This document shows positions 24,007-33,164 of a stretch of DNA of 53,477 bases, piece by piece; the first letter of the stretch is position 1; the number at the start of each line of letters is the position of its first letter. The stretch covers positions 1 through 53,477 of the forward strand of contig PNOJ01000006.1 of NCBI GenBank assembly GCA_013824755.1. Direction: 5' to 3'. Position numbers and translations under genes: made by a program. Source of the stretch: Gemmatimonas sp. Its GTDB lineage: Bacteria; Krumholzibacteriota; Krumholzibacteriia; LZORAL124-64-63. Below the pieces are notes generated by a model. The model made no database searches, was not told the origin of the DNA, and worked only from the letters and a program-made list of their open reading frames with translations.

Positions 24007-24821
24007 CCCACCGACTGCCCTTCGTGAAGATGCACGGCGCCGGCAACGACTTCATCATGCTCGACGCCGCCGACCTCGTCCCCGGCGAGCTCCTCGACCG
24101 CGACCGCATCGCCGCGCTCTGTGACCGCCGTCGCGGCGTGGGCGCCGACGGCCTGATCGTGGTCGGCCCGGCGGCCGGCGCCGATTTCGGCATGGCCTAC
24201 TACAACAGCGACGGCGGCGAGGCGTCGATGTGCGGCAACGGGGCCCGCTGCGCCTTCGCCTTCGCCCGCGACCGCGGCCTCATCGAGCGCGAAGGGACCT
24301 GCGCCACGGCCAGCGGCCCGCTGCGAGGCCGCTGCGAGGACGACGGGCTGGTGAGCGTGGACCTGACGCCGCCGCGCGGCCTGGAGCTCGGGATCGCGGC
24401 CGCCGGCGATCACCCCTTCGGCGAGCTGCACCGCGCCGACACGGGCGTCCCGCACCTGGTGGTGCCGGTGGGCGACGCCGACGCGGTGGACGTGCCGCGC
24501 TGGGGTGCCGCGCTGCGCCGCGACGCCGCCTTCGCGCCCGACGGGACGAACGTCAACTTCGTCGCCCCCGCCGGCGACGCCTGGCGCCTGCGCACCTACG
24601 AGCGGGGTGTCGAAGCCGAGACCCTGGCCTGCGGCACCGGCGCCTCGGCCACCGCCCTGGTGCTGTGGAAGCTGGGGCGCGCCGCCTCGCCGGTCGTCCT
24701 GTTGACAAGGGGCGGGGACCGGCTGACCATCACGGTGACGCCGGACGGGGCGTCGGCGAAGCTGCGCCTGAACGGTCCCGCCGTCACGTCGTTCCGCGGG
24801 GAGGTCGATGGGGATGTCTGA
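24003..24821 (+). CDS. dapF: Diaminopimelate epimerase
   Basis: FVKMHGAGNDFIMLD; NSDGGEASMCGNGARC; ETLACGTGASATA; GTGA overlap. Confidence 0.95.
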   Translation: MTHRLPFVKMHGAGNDFIMLDAADLVPGELLDRDRIAALCDRRRGVGADGLIVVGPAAGADFGMAYYNSDGGEASMCGNGARCAFAFARDRGLIEREGTCATASGPLRGRCEDDGLVSVDLTPPRGLELGIAAAGDHPFGELHRADTGVPHLVVPVGDADAVDVPRWGAALRRDAAFAPDGTNVNFVAPAGDAWRLRTYERGVEAETLACGTGASATALVLWKLGRAASPVVLLTRGGDRLTITVTPDGASAKLRLNGPAVTSFRGEVDGDV

Positions 24822-25719
24822 GAAGCGATTCCTGCCGCGGGGCGTCTACACCGCCCTGGTGACGCCCTTCCGCGACGGCGAGCTGGACAAGCCGGCCTGG
24901 GAGCGCCTGGTGGCGCGACAGGTCGAGGCCGGAGTGGCGGGCCTGGTGCCGGTCGGGTGCACGGGAGAGGCGGCGGCCCTCGACCGCGCCGAACGCGAGT
25001 GGCTCGTGCGCGCCTGCGTGTCGGCGGCGCGGGGTCGTTGCGCCGTGGTCGCCGGCGCCGGCTCCAACGTCACGCGGACCACGATCGCCCAGACCCGCGA
25101 CGCGGCCGCCTGGGGCGCCGACGCGGCCATGCTCATCTCGCCCTACTACAACAAGCCGCAGCAGCACGGGCTGATCGCCCACTACGGGGCCGTGGCGCGC
25201 GAGGTGGACCTGCCGCTGGTCCTCTACAACGTGCCCGGCCGCACGGCGGTCAACATCCTGCCCGCGACCGTGCGCGCGCTCGCCGCGGAGCCCAACGTCG
25301 TGGCGGTGAAGGAGGCCAGCGGGAACCTGGAACAGATCGCCGAGGTCTGCGGCATCGCCGACCTGCAGGTCTTCTCCGGCGACGACGGCCTGAACCTGGA
25401 CGTGTACGCCCTCGGCGGCGCGGGCACCGTCTCGGTCGTCAGCAACCTGCTGCCGCGCACGGTGGTGCGCACCTGGGACGCCTGGCGCGCCGGCGAGGCG
25501 ACGCGCGCCCGCGCCCTGGCCGAGGCCGTGCGCCCCGTCGTCGAGGCCTGTTTCCGGGAGACCAACCCCGTGCCGGCCAAGGAGCTGCTGTCGCTGATGG
25601 GGCTCTGCACCCACGACCTGCGGTTGCCGCTGGTCCCGGCGCTGCCGGAGAACCGGGTCTGGCTGCGGGAGGTCCACGCGGGACCGCTGGGCGCGCTCCT
25701 GGACGGGGAGGGGACATGA
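24808..25719 (+). CDS. dapA: 4-hydroxy-tetrahydrodipicolinate synthase
   Basis: GVYTALVTPF; PVGCTGEAAAL; SPYYNKPQQHGL; YNVPGRTAVNI; VVAVKEASGNL. Confidence 0.95.
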   Translation: MGMSEKRFLPRGVYTALVTPFRDGELDKPAWERLVARQVEAGVAGLVPVGCTGEAAALDRAEREWLVRACVSAARGRCAVVAGAGSNVTRTTIAQTRDAAAWGADAAMLISPYYNKPQQHGLIAHYGAVAREVDLPLVLYNVPGRTAVNILPATVRALAAEPNVVAVKEASGNLEQIAEVCGIADLQVFSGDDGLNLDVYALGGAGTVSVVSNLLPRTVVRTWDAWRAGEATRARALAEAVRPVVEACFRETNPVPAKELLSLMGLCTHDLRLPLVPALPENRVWLREVHAGPLGALLDGEGT

Positions 25720-26465
25720 TCGATGTCACCGTCCACGGCGCCGAAGGGCGCATGGGCCGGCTGGTCACCGAGCTGATCGAACACACGGAAGGGTTCGTCC
25801 TGGCCGCCCTGGTGACCGGGGTCGGTCACGAGCGGCCGGTGGGCTCCTTCCACCCGCGGCTGCCGCTGACCGCCCAGGACCGGATCGCCGAGGTCCATCC
25901 GCGCGGCGGCGTGATCGTCGACTTCTCGCTGGCGCCGGCGCTCGACGGCCTGCTCGACGGCGCGGCGGCGTCAGCAGCGCCCCTGGTGGTCGGGACGACG
26001 GGCCACGACGAGGACCAGCTGCGGCGCCTGCGCGCCTACGCGCAGACCCACGCCGTGGTGCTGTCCAGCAACTTCAGCGTCGGGATCCCGACCCTGCGCC
26101 TGCTGCTGGAGAAGCTGGCCGAGGTGCTGCCCGAGGGTTTCATGCCGGCGCAGGTCGAGACGCACCACCGGCACAAGCAGGACCTCCCGAGCGGCACGGC
26201 GCGCGCGCTGGCCCGCACCTGGGAGGACCGACGCGGCGCCGGCGCCGTGCCCACGAGCAGCCTGCGCATCGGCGGCGTGACCGGCGAGCACACCTGGGTC
26301 TTCAGCGACGACGAGGAGACCCTCGTGCTGACGCACCGGGCCCACTCGCGCCGGGCGTTCCTGCGCGGTCTCGTGCCCGCGGTGCGCTACGCCGCGCAGG
26401 CCGGGCCGGGTCTGGTCACGATGGAGGACGTGCTGGGCGCGACGCGGCGAGGGCCCATTGCCTGA
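25716..26465 (+). CDS. dapB: 4-hydroxy-tetrahydrodipicolinate reductase
   Basis: VTVHGAEGRMGRL; VGTTGHDEDQL; SSNFSVGI; ETHHRHKQDLPSGTA; ATGA overlap with dapA. Confidence 0.94.
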   Translation: MIDVTVHGAEGRMGRLVTELIEHTEGFVLAALVTGVGHERPVGSFHPRLPLTAQDRIAEVHPRGGVIVDFSLAPALDGLLDGAAASAAPLVVGTTGHDEDQLRRLRAYAQTHAVVLSSNFSVGIPTLRLLLEKLAEVLPEGFMPAQVETHHRHKQDLPSGTARALARTWEDRRGAGAVPTSSLRIGGVTGEHTWVFSDDEETLVLTHRAHSRRAFLRGLVPAVRYAAQAGPGLVTMEDVLGATRRGPIA

Positions 26466-26490
26466 ACGAGGTTCGGCGGCATGAAGAAGT

Positions 26491-26514
26491 CGGGACCCCC
26501 TGGAGGGGGTCCCG
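26491..26514 (-). terminator. Hairpin terminator for rpsT (possibly bidirectional)
   Basis: CGGGACCCCC-TGGA-GGGGGTCCCG perfect 10-bp stem; minus strand continues ACTTCTTCAT. Confidence 0.65.
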
Positions 26515-26540
26515 TCTGGAAGCGGAGCGGCACGGCGCCG

Positions 26541-26578
26541 GGCGGATCCCTACTTGGCCAAGCGGAGCCCTACTTGGC
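26541..26578. repeat. 20-bp imperfect tandem duplication spanning the rpsT stop codon
   Basis: minus strand: GCCAAGTAGGGCTCCGCTTG / GCCAAGTAGGGATCCGCC. Confidence 0.8.
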
Positions 26579-26821
26579 GTAGAGGGCGGCCATGCGGGCC
26601 TTGAGGCGGGAAGCGCGCTGCTTCGGGATGACGCCCTTGCGGGCCTGGACATCCAGCATGCTGTAGATGGCGCTGAGGGCTTCGGGCGTCTTCTCGGCCA
26701 CCGGGGCCGCGGCGCGGAAGTTCTTCAGCTCGGTGCGCATCTCGCTGCGGTTCTGGCGGTTCACCAGCCGCTGGCGGGCGCTCGTCTTCATGCGCTTCTT
26801 ACAACTCTTGTGATGCGGCAA
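26570..26821 (-). CDS. rpsT: 30S ribosomal protein S20 (TTG start)
   Basis: MPHHKSCKKRMKTSARQRLVNRQNRSEMRTELKNF...ARKGVIPKQRASRLKARMAAL; AAGGAGG Shine-Dalgarno upstream. Confidence 0.93.
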   Translation of the reverse strand: MPHHKSCKKRMKTSARQRLVNRQNRSEMRTELKNFRAAAPVAEKTPEALSAIYSMLDVQARKGVIPKQRASRLKARMAALYAK

Positions 26822-26850
26822 CGTCGGACCTCCTTCGGGACAACCGACAG

Positions 26851-26879
26851 AAATTAGCAGGGACCCTCGCCGATGTCAA
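26851..26879 (-). promoter_or_regulatory. rpsT promoter TTGACA-17-TAATTT (minus strand), -35 overlapping uvrC start codon
   Basis: -35 complement 26874-26879, -10 complement 26851-26856. Confidence 0.75.
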
Positions 26880-28732
26880 GTCGCGACCCGGAAAACGACA
26901 CCCTCGCCGCCCTGAGGGACCGCCTGGCGGGCCTGCCGGATTCCCCGGGCGTCTACCTCCACAAGGACGCCCAGGGCAAGGTGCTGTACGTCGGCAAGGC
27001 GGTGCGCCTCTCGGCCCGGGTGCGGTCCTATTTCCAGGACACCGACAAGGACCCCAAGACCGCCCAGCTGGTGCGCCGGATCGCGGACGTCGACTACATC
27101 GTCACCCGCGGCGAGACCGAGGCCCTGGTCCTCGAGGACCAGCTCATCAAGGAGTACCGCCCCCGCTACAACATCCGCCTGAAGGACGACAAGCGGTACC
27201 CCTACCTGCGCATCACCCTGCAGGAGCCCTTCCCCCGGGTCGAGGTGGTGCGACGCCTCACGGACGACGGCTCCCGCTGCTTCGGCCCCTACACCAGCGT
27301 GCGGGCCATGCGCGAGACGATCCAGCACGCCCTGCGGATCTTCCAGGTGCGTACCTGCGAGCTGGACCTGCCGCGGCAGACCGTGCCGCGCCCCTGCCTG
27401 GACTGGCAGATCGGCCGCTGCAGCGCGCCCTGCGTCGGCTACGACGACGCGGTCGCCTACCGGCGCAAGGTCGCGGCCCTGGTCAGGTTCCTGGAAGGGG
27501 AGGACGCCTCCCTGGTCGCGGAGCTGAAGGCCGAGATGGCCGACCACGCCGCGGCCCGCCGCTACGAGGAGGCGGGCCGCGTCCGCGACCGGCTGCGGGT
27601 GCTGGAGACCACGCTGGGGGCGCTCAGCCCCATCCACGGCCTGAGCGGCGACCTCGACGCCTGCGCCGTGGCCCGCGACGGCGCGCGGGCCTGCGGCATC
27701 GTGCTGCGGATCCGCCGGGGCCGGGTGATGACCAGCCACGAGTTCCACCTCGAGGACCGGCTCGAGAGCGGGACGCCCGCCTTCCTGGAGCAGTTGCTGC
27801 GCGAGTACTACCCGCGCGCCGGCGACCTGCCCCCGCTGGTGCTGCTCGACCACGACCTCGACGATCGCGAGGCCTGGACCGCGCGACTGACCGGCCTGCG
27901 CGGCCGGCCGGTGAAGCTGGCCCGGCCGCGGCGCGGCCCCAAGCACGAGGCCGTCGCCATGGCCGCGGCCAACGCCCTGCACAAGCTGGAAGCGCGCCGG
28001 TTCAAGGACCTGACCGCGCCCCGCCGCGCCGCGCCGGAACGGAGCGCGGCGCTGCAGGCGGCCCTCGACCTGCGCGCCCTGCCCGAGACGATCGAGTGCT
28101 TCGACATTTCCAACTTCCAGGGGCGCGAGACCGTCGCCTCCCTCGTCTTCTTCCGCGACGGCCACCCTCTGAAATCGCGCTACCGGCGCTTCCGCATCCG
28201 GACCGTCGACGGCATCGACGATTTCGCCTCGATGCGCGAGGTGCTGAGCCGCTACTACGCGCGCCTGATCGAGAAAGGCCTGCCGCCGGCCGACCTGGTC
28301 CTGATCGACGGCGGCGCCGGCCAGGTGAGCGCCGCGCGCGCCGCGCTCACGGACCTGGGATTGCATGCCGTGGAGCTGATCGGCCTGTCCAAGCGCGAGG
28401 AGCTCATCGTCCGCGAGCGCGGCCTGCCGCCTCTGCGGCTGCCCCGCACCAGCGGGGCGCTGCAGCTGCTGCAGCAGGTCCGCGACGAGGCGCACCGCTT
28501 CGCCATCACCTACCACCGCCTGCTGCGCGAGCAGCGCACCACCGGCTCGGTCCTGGACGCCGTGCCGGGCATCGGCCGGGTGAAGAAACTGTCCCTGCTG
28601 CACCACTTCGCCTCGGTGGACGATATCCGGCGCGCCACGGCGCAGCAGCTCGCCGAGGTGCGCGGGCTCGGCGCCGCGGACGTCGAGCGACTGCTCTCCT
28701 TCTTCGCCGCCGAGCGACGGGAGGGCGCGTGA
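26873..28732 (+). CDS. uvrC: Excinuclease ABC subunit C
   Basis: LPDSPGVYLHKDAQGKVLYVGKAVRL; LKDDKRYPYLRIT; GRCSAPC; ECFDISNFQG; LIDGGAGQ; C-terminal HhH region. Confidence 0.96.
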   Translation: MSSRDPENDTLAALRDRLAGLPDSPGVYLHKDAQGKVLYVGKAVRLSARVRSYFQDTDKDPKTAQLVRRIADVDYIVTRGETEALVLEDQLIKEYRPRYNIRLKDDKRYPYLRITLQEPFPRVEVVRRLTDDGSRCFGPYTSVRAMRETIQHALRIFQVRTCELDLPRQTVPRPCLDWQIGRCSAPCVGYDDAVAYRRKVAALVRFLEGEDASLVAELKAEMADHAAARRYEEAGRVRDRLRVLETTLGALSPIHGLSGDLDACAVARDGARACGIVLRIRRGRVMTSHEFHLEDRLESGTPAFLEQLLREYYPRAGDLPPLVLLDHDLDDREAWTARLTGLRGRPVKLARPRRGPKHEAVAMAAANALHKLEARRFKDLTAPRRAAPERSAALQAALDLRALPETIECFDISNFQGRETVASLVFFRDGHPLKSRYRRFRIRTVDGIDDFASMREVLSRYYARLIEKGLPPADLVLIDGGAGQVSAARAALTDLGLHAVELIGLSKREELIVRERGLPPLRLPRTSGALQLLQQVRDEAHRFAITYHRLLREQRTTGSVLDAVPGIGRVKKLSLLHHFASVDDIRRATAQQLAEVRGLGAADVERLLSFFAAERREGA

Positions 28733-29640
28733 GCCGCGCCTGGGACGACGCCCTCGCCGGCTTCCTGGCCCACGCCTCGGCGGAGAAGGGCCTGGCCGCC
28801 GGCACGCTGGAGGCGTACGCCCGCGACCTGCAGGCCTGGCGCGCCTGGGCCTGCGAACACGGGCTGCCGGACCCGGCGCAGGCCGGCACCTCCGCCCTGC
28901 GGTCGTTCCTGCTGGACACCGCCGAGCGCCTCGGTCCACGCTCGCGCGCCCGTCTGGTCTCGACCCTGCGCTCGTTCCACCGCTTCCTGGCCGCGGAAGG
29001 GCTCGCCGCCGGCGATCCCACCCTGCTGATCCTGGCGCCGAAGATCGGGCGCAAGCTCCCGTTCGTCCTGTCCGGGTCCCAGGTCGGGGCGCTGCTGGAA
29101 GCGCCGCCCGCGAACGAACCCGCCGGCCTGCGCGACCGGGCCGTGCTGGAGCTCCTCTACGGTTGCGGCCTGCGCGCCAGCGAGCTGTGCGGGCTCGACG
29201 TGACCGACCTCGACCGCCGCGACGCCTCGCTGCGCGTGCGCGGCAAGGGCAGCAAGGAGCGCCTGGTGCCGGTCGGCCGCCCCGCTCTCGACGCCGTCGC
29301 CGCCTGGCTGGCGCGGGGTCGTCCGGAGATGCCCGGCCGCAAGCCCTCGGCGGCCCTGTTCGTCAACGTGCGCGGCGGTCGCCTCTCGCGCGTCGCGGTC
29401 TGGGGTCTGGTCAAGCGCTGGGGGACGGCCAGCGGCGCGCCCGAATCGCTCACGCCCCACGTGCTGCGCCACACCTACGCCACGCACCTGCTGGAGGGCG
29501 GCGCCGACCTGCGCGTGGTGCAGGAGCTGCTCGGCCACGCCGCCATCACCACCACCGAGATCTACACCCACGTCGACCGGGCCTTCGTGGCCGAGGCCTA
29601 CCGCAGCGCCCACCCGCGGGCGCGGCGGCGTCGGCTTTGA
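28729..29640 (+). CDS. xerD: Tyrosine recombinase XerD-like
   Basis: FLAHASAEKGLAAGTLEAYARDLQAW; GLRASELCGLDVTDLD; VRGKGSKERLVPVG; TPHVLRHTYATHLLEGGADLR; TTTEIYTHVDR. Confidence 0.88.
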   Translation: MSRAWDDALAGFLAHASAEKGLAAGTLEAYARDLQAWRAWACEHGLPDPAQAGTSALRSFLLDTAERLGPRSRARLVSTLRSFHRFLAAEGLAAGDPTLLILAPKIGRKLPFVLSGSQVGALLEAPPANEPAGLRDRAVLELLYGCGLRASELCGLDVTDLDRRDASLRVRGKGSKERLVPVGRPALDAVAAWLARGRPEMPGRKPSAALFVNVRGGRLSRVAVWGLVKRWGTASGAPESLTPHVLRHTYATHLLEGGADLRVVQELLGHAAITTTEIYTHVDRAFVAEAYRSAHPRARRRRL

Positions 29641-29665
29641 CAGGCACCGCCGCCGATGGTACTGT
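29637..29665 (+). promoter_or_regulatory. trpS promoter TTGACA-17-TACTGT with extended -10 (TGG); -35 overlaps xerD stop codon
   Basis: -35 29637-29642, -10 29660-29665. Confidence 0.7.
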
Positions 29666-29749
29666 AGCCCCTCGCTCGCCGCTCGCGGGGCGACCGGCCC
29701 CGCGACGGCCGGGGCGCCGTCCCTGACCACGTCCCCGAGGAACACATCC

Positions 29750-30733
29750 GTGACCAAGAAGATCATCCTCAGCGGCAACCGTCCCACCGGGCGCCTGCAC
29801 TGGGGCAACTACACCGGCGCGCTGGAGAACTGGATCCGCCTGCAGGACGAGTACGACTGCTACTTCATGGTGGCCGACTGGCACGTCCTGACCACGGCCC
29901 TGGACAAGTCGCACGAGATCCGCGACAACTCCCGCGAGATGATCCTGGACTGGCTCGGCGCCGGGCTCGACCCGGACCGCTCGGTGCTGTTCGTGCAGTC
30001 GGCCGTCAAGGAGCACGCCGAACTCTACCTGGTGGCCTGCATGCTGATCTCCATGGGACGGCTGGAGCGCAACCCGACGTTCAAGGAGCAGGTGCGCGAC
30101 CTCGACCTCGCCGGCGAGATCAGCTTCGGCCACCTGGGCTACCCCGTCCTGCAGGCCGCCGACATCCTGGCCTACCGCGCGCACGCCGTGCCGGTCGGGG
30201 AGGACCAGCTGCCGCACCTCGAGCTGTGCCGCGAGATCGCGCGGCGCTTCAACCACCACTTCGGCGAACTCTTCCCGGAGCCCGAGGGCCTGGTCACGAA
30301 GTTCGGGCGTTTCCCGGGCACCGACGGGCGCCGCATGAGCAAGTCCCTGGGCAACGCGGTGGAGATCGCCGCCCCGCCCGAGGAGATCCGCGCCAAGCTC
30401 AAGACCGCGTTCACCGACCCGCAGCGCCTGCGCCGCAGCGACCCCGGCAACCCGGACGTCTGCGCCGTCTACACGTGGTACCAGAAGTTCCTGCCCGACG
30501 AGGTGGAGCGGACGGCCGCCGAGTGCCGCAGCGCCGAGCGCGGCTGCGTCGACTGCAAGAAGCGCCTGGCCGACGGTGCGATCGCCTACTTCGAACCCCT
30601 GCGCGAGCGGCGCGCCGGGTACGAGAGCCACCCGAACCGCGTCGCCGAGATCGTGGACGCCGGCTGCGCCCGCGCGCGCGCCGTCGCCTCCGAGACCCTG
30701 GCGCGCGTCCGCGACGCCATGGGCGTCGGGTAG
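29750..30733 (+). CDS. trpS: Tryptophanyl-tRNA synthetase with candidate 4Fe-4S cysteine motif
   Basis: GTG start; LSGNRPTGRLHWGNYTGAL; VPVGEDQLPHLELCREIA; RMSKSLGN; C-x20-C-x6-C-x2-C. Confidence 0.95.
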   Translation: MTKKIILSGNRPTGRLHWGNYTGALENWIRLQDEYDCYFMVADWHVLTTALDKSHEIRDNSREMILDWLGAGLDPDRSVLFVQSAVKEHAELYLVACMLISMGRLERNPTFKEQVRDLDLAGEISFGHLGYPVLQAADILAYRAHAVPVGEDQLPHLELCREIARRFNHHFGELFPEPEGLVTKFGRFPGTDGRRMSKSLGNAVEIAAPPEEIRAKLKTAFTDPQRLRRSDPGNPDVCAVYTWYQKFLPDEVERTAAECRSAERGCVDCKKRLADGAIAYFEPLRERRAGYESHPNRVAEIVDAGCARARAVASETLARVRDAMGVG

Positions 30734-30741
30734 GAGGCCCC

Positions 30742-31683
30742 GTGCAGGATCCCGCCGTCACGCCCGAGACAGCCGCGCCCGCGTCCGCCACGACGCCCGC
30801 CGGCCCCCCCATCTCCTGGGAGCTGCCGCCCGAGCTGGAGTATTTCCACACGAGCGAGGCCTACCGCGTCGACCTGCCCGACTTCAACGGGCCCCTGGAT
30901 CTGCTGCTCTACCTGATCCAGAAGGACGAGATCGACGTCTACGACATCCCCATCGCGCGGATCACCGAGCAGTTCCTGGCCTACCTCGAGATCATCCAGG
31001 CCCTGTCGCTCGACACCGCCGGCGACTTCCTGGTGATGGCCGCGACCCTGCTGCGCATCAAGGCCCGCCTGCTGCTGCCCACCCCGCCGCAGGACGAGGA
31101 GATCGACGAGGAGGACCCGCGCGCCGAACTCGTGCGCCGCCTGCTCGAGTACAAGCGCTACAAGGAGATGGCGGCCAGCCTGCAGGCGCTCGAGCGCGAC
31201 CGCAGCCAGCTGCACCTGCGCCAGCAGCGCTACCCCTTCCTGCGCGAGAACGCCGAGCCGCCGCAGCTGCGCCTCGGCATGTTCGAGCTGCTCAGCGCCC
31301 TGAGCGAGGTCTTCGACCGCGTCAGCAAGGAACTGGTCCACAACGTCGTGCGCGAGGTCTTCACGGTCGCGGACAAGGTCCGTCTGATCCGCCGGCGGCT
31401 GGCCGAGGAACGCACCATCCGCTTCGACGACCTGTTCCGCGACGACGCCATCAAGATGGAGGTCGTGGTGACCTTCATCGCCATCCTGGAGCTCGCCAAG
31501 CGCAACCTCGTGCGCATCGTGCAGACCGAGGTCAACGGCGCCATCTGGGTCCAGCCGACGCCCGGCGCGGACCTCTCCGAGGACGGGGAGACCTGGGACG
31601 AGCGGATCGCGAGCGACGACGCCGACGACGAACCAGCGAGGGCGGCGGGCCCGACGTCCGACGCCGCGGAGGCCAGCGCATGA
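30742..31683 (+). CDS. scpA: Segregation and condensation protein A
   Basis: VDLPDFNGPLDLLLYLIQKDEIDVYDIPIARITEQFL; FLVMAATLLRIKARLLLP. Confidence 0.93.
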   Translation: MQDPAVTPETAAPASATTPAGPPISWELPPELEYFHTSEAYRVDLPDFNGPLDLLLYLIQKDEIDVYDIPIARITEQFLAYLEIIQALSLDTAGDFLVMAATLLRIKARLLLPTPPQDEEIDEEDPRAELVRRLLEYKRYKEMAASLQALERDRSQLHLRQQRYPFLRENAEPPQLRLGMFELLSALSEVFDRVSKELVHNVVREVFTVADKVRLIRRRLAEERTIRFDDLFRDDAIKMEVVVTFIAILELAKRNLVRIVQTEVNGAIWVQPTPGADLSEDGETWDERIASDDADDEPARAAGPTSDAAEASA

Positions 31684-32393
31684 AGCAGGATCTCGAAGCG
31701 CTCCTGTTCGCCACCGACACCCCCCTGGGCGCGGCCCGGCTCAAGCCCCTGTTCCCCGGGGCCGAGGCGAAGGACTTCCGCGAGGCGGTCGACGCCCTCA
31801 ACGCCGAGTACGAGCAGCAGGGGAGGGCCTTCACGGTCGTGGAGTTCGGCGGCGGCTGGCAGCTGGCCTCGCGCCCGGAATACGCCGGGCTGATCCAGCA
31901 GCTCTACCGCGGCCGGCGCTTCGTGCGCCTGTCGCAGGCCGCGCTGGAGGTCCTGGCGGTCATCGCCTACCGCCAGCCGGTCACGCGCATGGAGATCGAG
32001 GAGATCCGCGGCGTCCAGGTCAGCGGCGTGCTGGCGACCCTGGCCGAGCGCAACCTGATCACCGTGGCCGGCCGCAGCGACAGCGTCGGCAACCCCATCC
32101 TCTACGGCACGACCCGCGAGTTCCTCAACCACATGGGCATCAAGGGCCTGCACCAGCTGCCCCCGCTGCCCGAGCTCGCCGGCATCATCGGCGACCGCGA
32201 GGAGATCAAGCGCTTCGCGCAGCAGCTCGGCGAGGAGATCACCGACGAGGACTTCGAGACCGTCGCGATCCGCGGCGACGAGATCCTGGTGGTGGCCGCG
32301 GACGCCGGCGACGCCGCGACGGATGTCGCCGAGGACGGGCCGACGGCCGACGAAACCCGCGAACCGGACATCGCCGAGGCCCATGACGCCTGA
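31680..32393 (+). CDS. scpB: Segregation and condensation protein B
   Basis: KQDLEALLFATDTPL; LAVIAYRQPVTRMEIEEIRGVQVSGVLATLAERNLI; GTTREFLNHMGIKGLHQLPPL. Confidence 0.93.
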   Translation: MKQDLEALLFATDTPLGAARLKPLFPGAEAKDFREAVDALNAEYEQQGRAFTVVEFGGGWQLASRPEYAGLIQQLYRGRRFVRLSQAALEVLAVIAYRQPVTRMEIEEIRGVQVSGVLATLAERNLITVAGRSDSVGNPILYGTTREFLNHMGIKGLHQLPPLPELAGIIGDREEIKRFAQQLGEEITDEDFETVAIRGDEILVVAADAGDAATDVAEDGPTADETREPDIAEAHDA

Positions 32394-33126
32394 CGACGAC
32401 GCCCTGCGCCTGAACCGCTTCCTGGCCCGCGCCGGGTTCGGCTCGCGCCGTTCCGTCGAGACGCTGATCGCCGACGGCCGCGTGCGCATCGACGGCGAGG
32501 TCGCCGCCAGCCCGGGTTGCCGCGTCGCGCCGGGCTCCCGCGTCACGGTCGACGGGAAGGACGCGTCCTGGCCCACCGCCTGGCGCGTGCTGGCCCACCA
32601 CAAGACCCTCGGCGTCGTCACCAGCCTGCGCCAGCAGGGCCAGGCGCCCTGCCTCGCGGGCGTCGCCGCCGCCGCCGGTTTCGGCCCCGGGCTGGTTCCC
32701 GTCGGCCGCCTTGACGCCGACACCACCGGCTTGCTCATTTGGACCGACGACGGCGACCTGGCGCAGGCCCTGCTGCGCCCGCGCCGCCAGGTGTGGAAGC
32801 GCTACGAGGTGCGGCTCGCCGCGGCCCTGCCGCCGTCGGCGCGGCCCCGCCTCACCGACGGCGGGATCATGCTCGACGGGCACCCCTGCCTGCCGGCCCG
32901 CCTGCTCCCGCCGGGGCGCGACCCGCGCCGCTGGATCCTCGAGATCCAGGAGGGCCGCAACCGGCAGGTCCGCCGGATGTTCGGCGCCGTGGGCGCGACG
33001 GTCCTGGGACTGCACCGCACGGCGATCGGGCCGGTCACGCTCGGGGACCTGGCGCCGGGCAAGTTTCGCGAACTGACGGCCGGGGAGATCGCGGCCCTGC
33101 GCGCCGCCGCCGACGGCGGGCCCTGA
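32383..33126 (+). CDS. Pseudouridine synthase, RluB/RsuA family
   Basis: RLNRFLARAGFGSRRSVETLIADGRVRIDG (S4); VGRLDADTTGLLIWTDDG; EGRNRQVRRMFGAVG. Confidence 0.9.
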   Translation: MTPDDDALRLNRFLARAGFGSRRSVETLIADGRVRIDGEVAASPGCRVAPGSRVTVDGKDASWPTAWRVLAHHKTLGVVTSLRQQGQAPCLAGVAAAAGFGPGLVPVGRLDADTTGLLIWTDDGDLAQALLRPRRQVWKRYEVRLAAALPPSARPRLTDGGIMLDGHPCLPARLLPPGRDPRRWILEIQEGRNRQVRRMFGAVGATVLGLHRTAIGPVTLGDLAPGKFRELTAGEIAALRAAADGGP

Positions 33127-33164
33127 GCGGTCCAGACACGACACGCACGGACGAGGAGGAATTC

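Noticed and set aside
24702-24730. TTGACA in dapF as an internal promoter
   Set aside because: No acceptable -10 box at 16-18 nt (GACCAT).
18837-29640. Two tyrosine recombinases as evidence of an integron or mobile element
   Set aside because: Both match XerC/XerD housekeeping recombinases in conserved contexts (trmFO-hslVU; after uvrC); no att sites or cargo genes.
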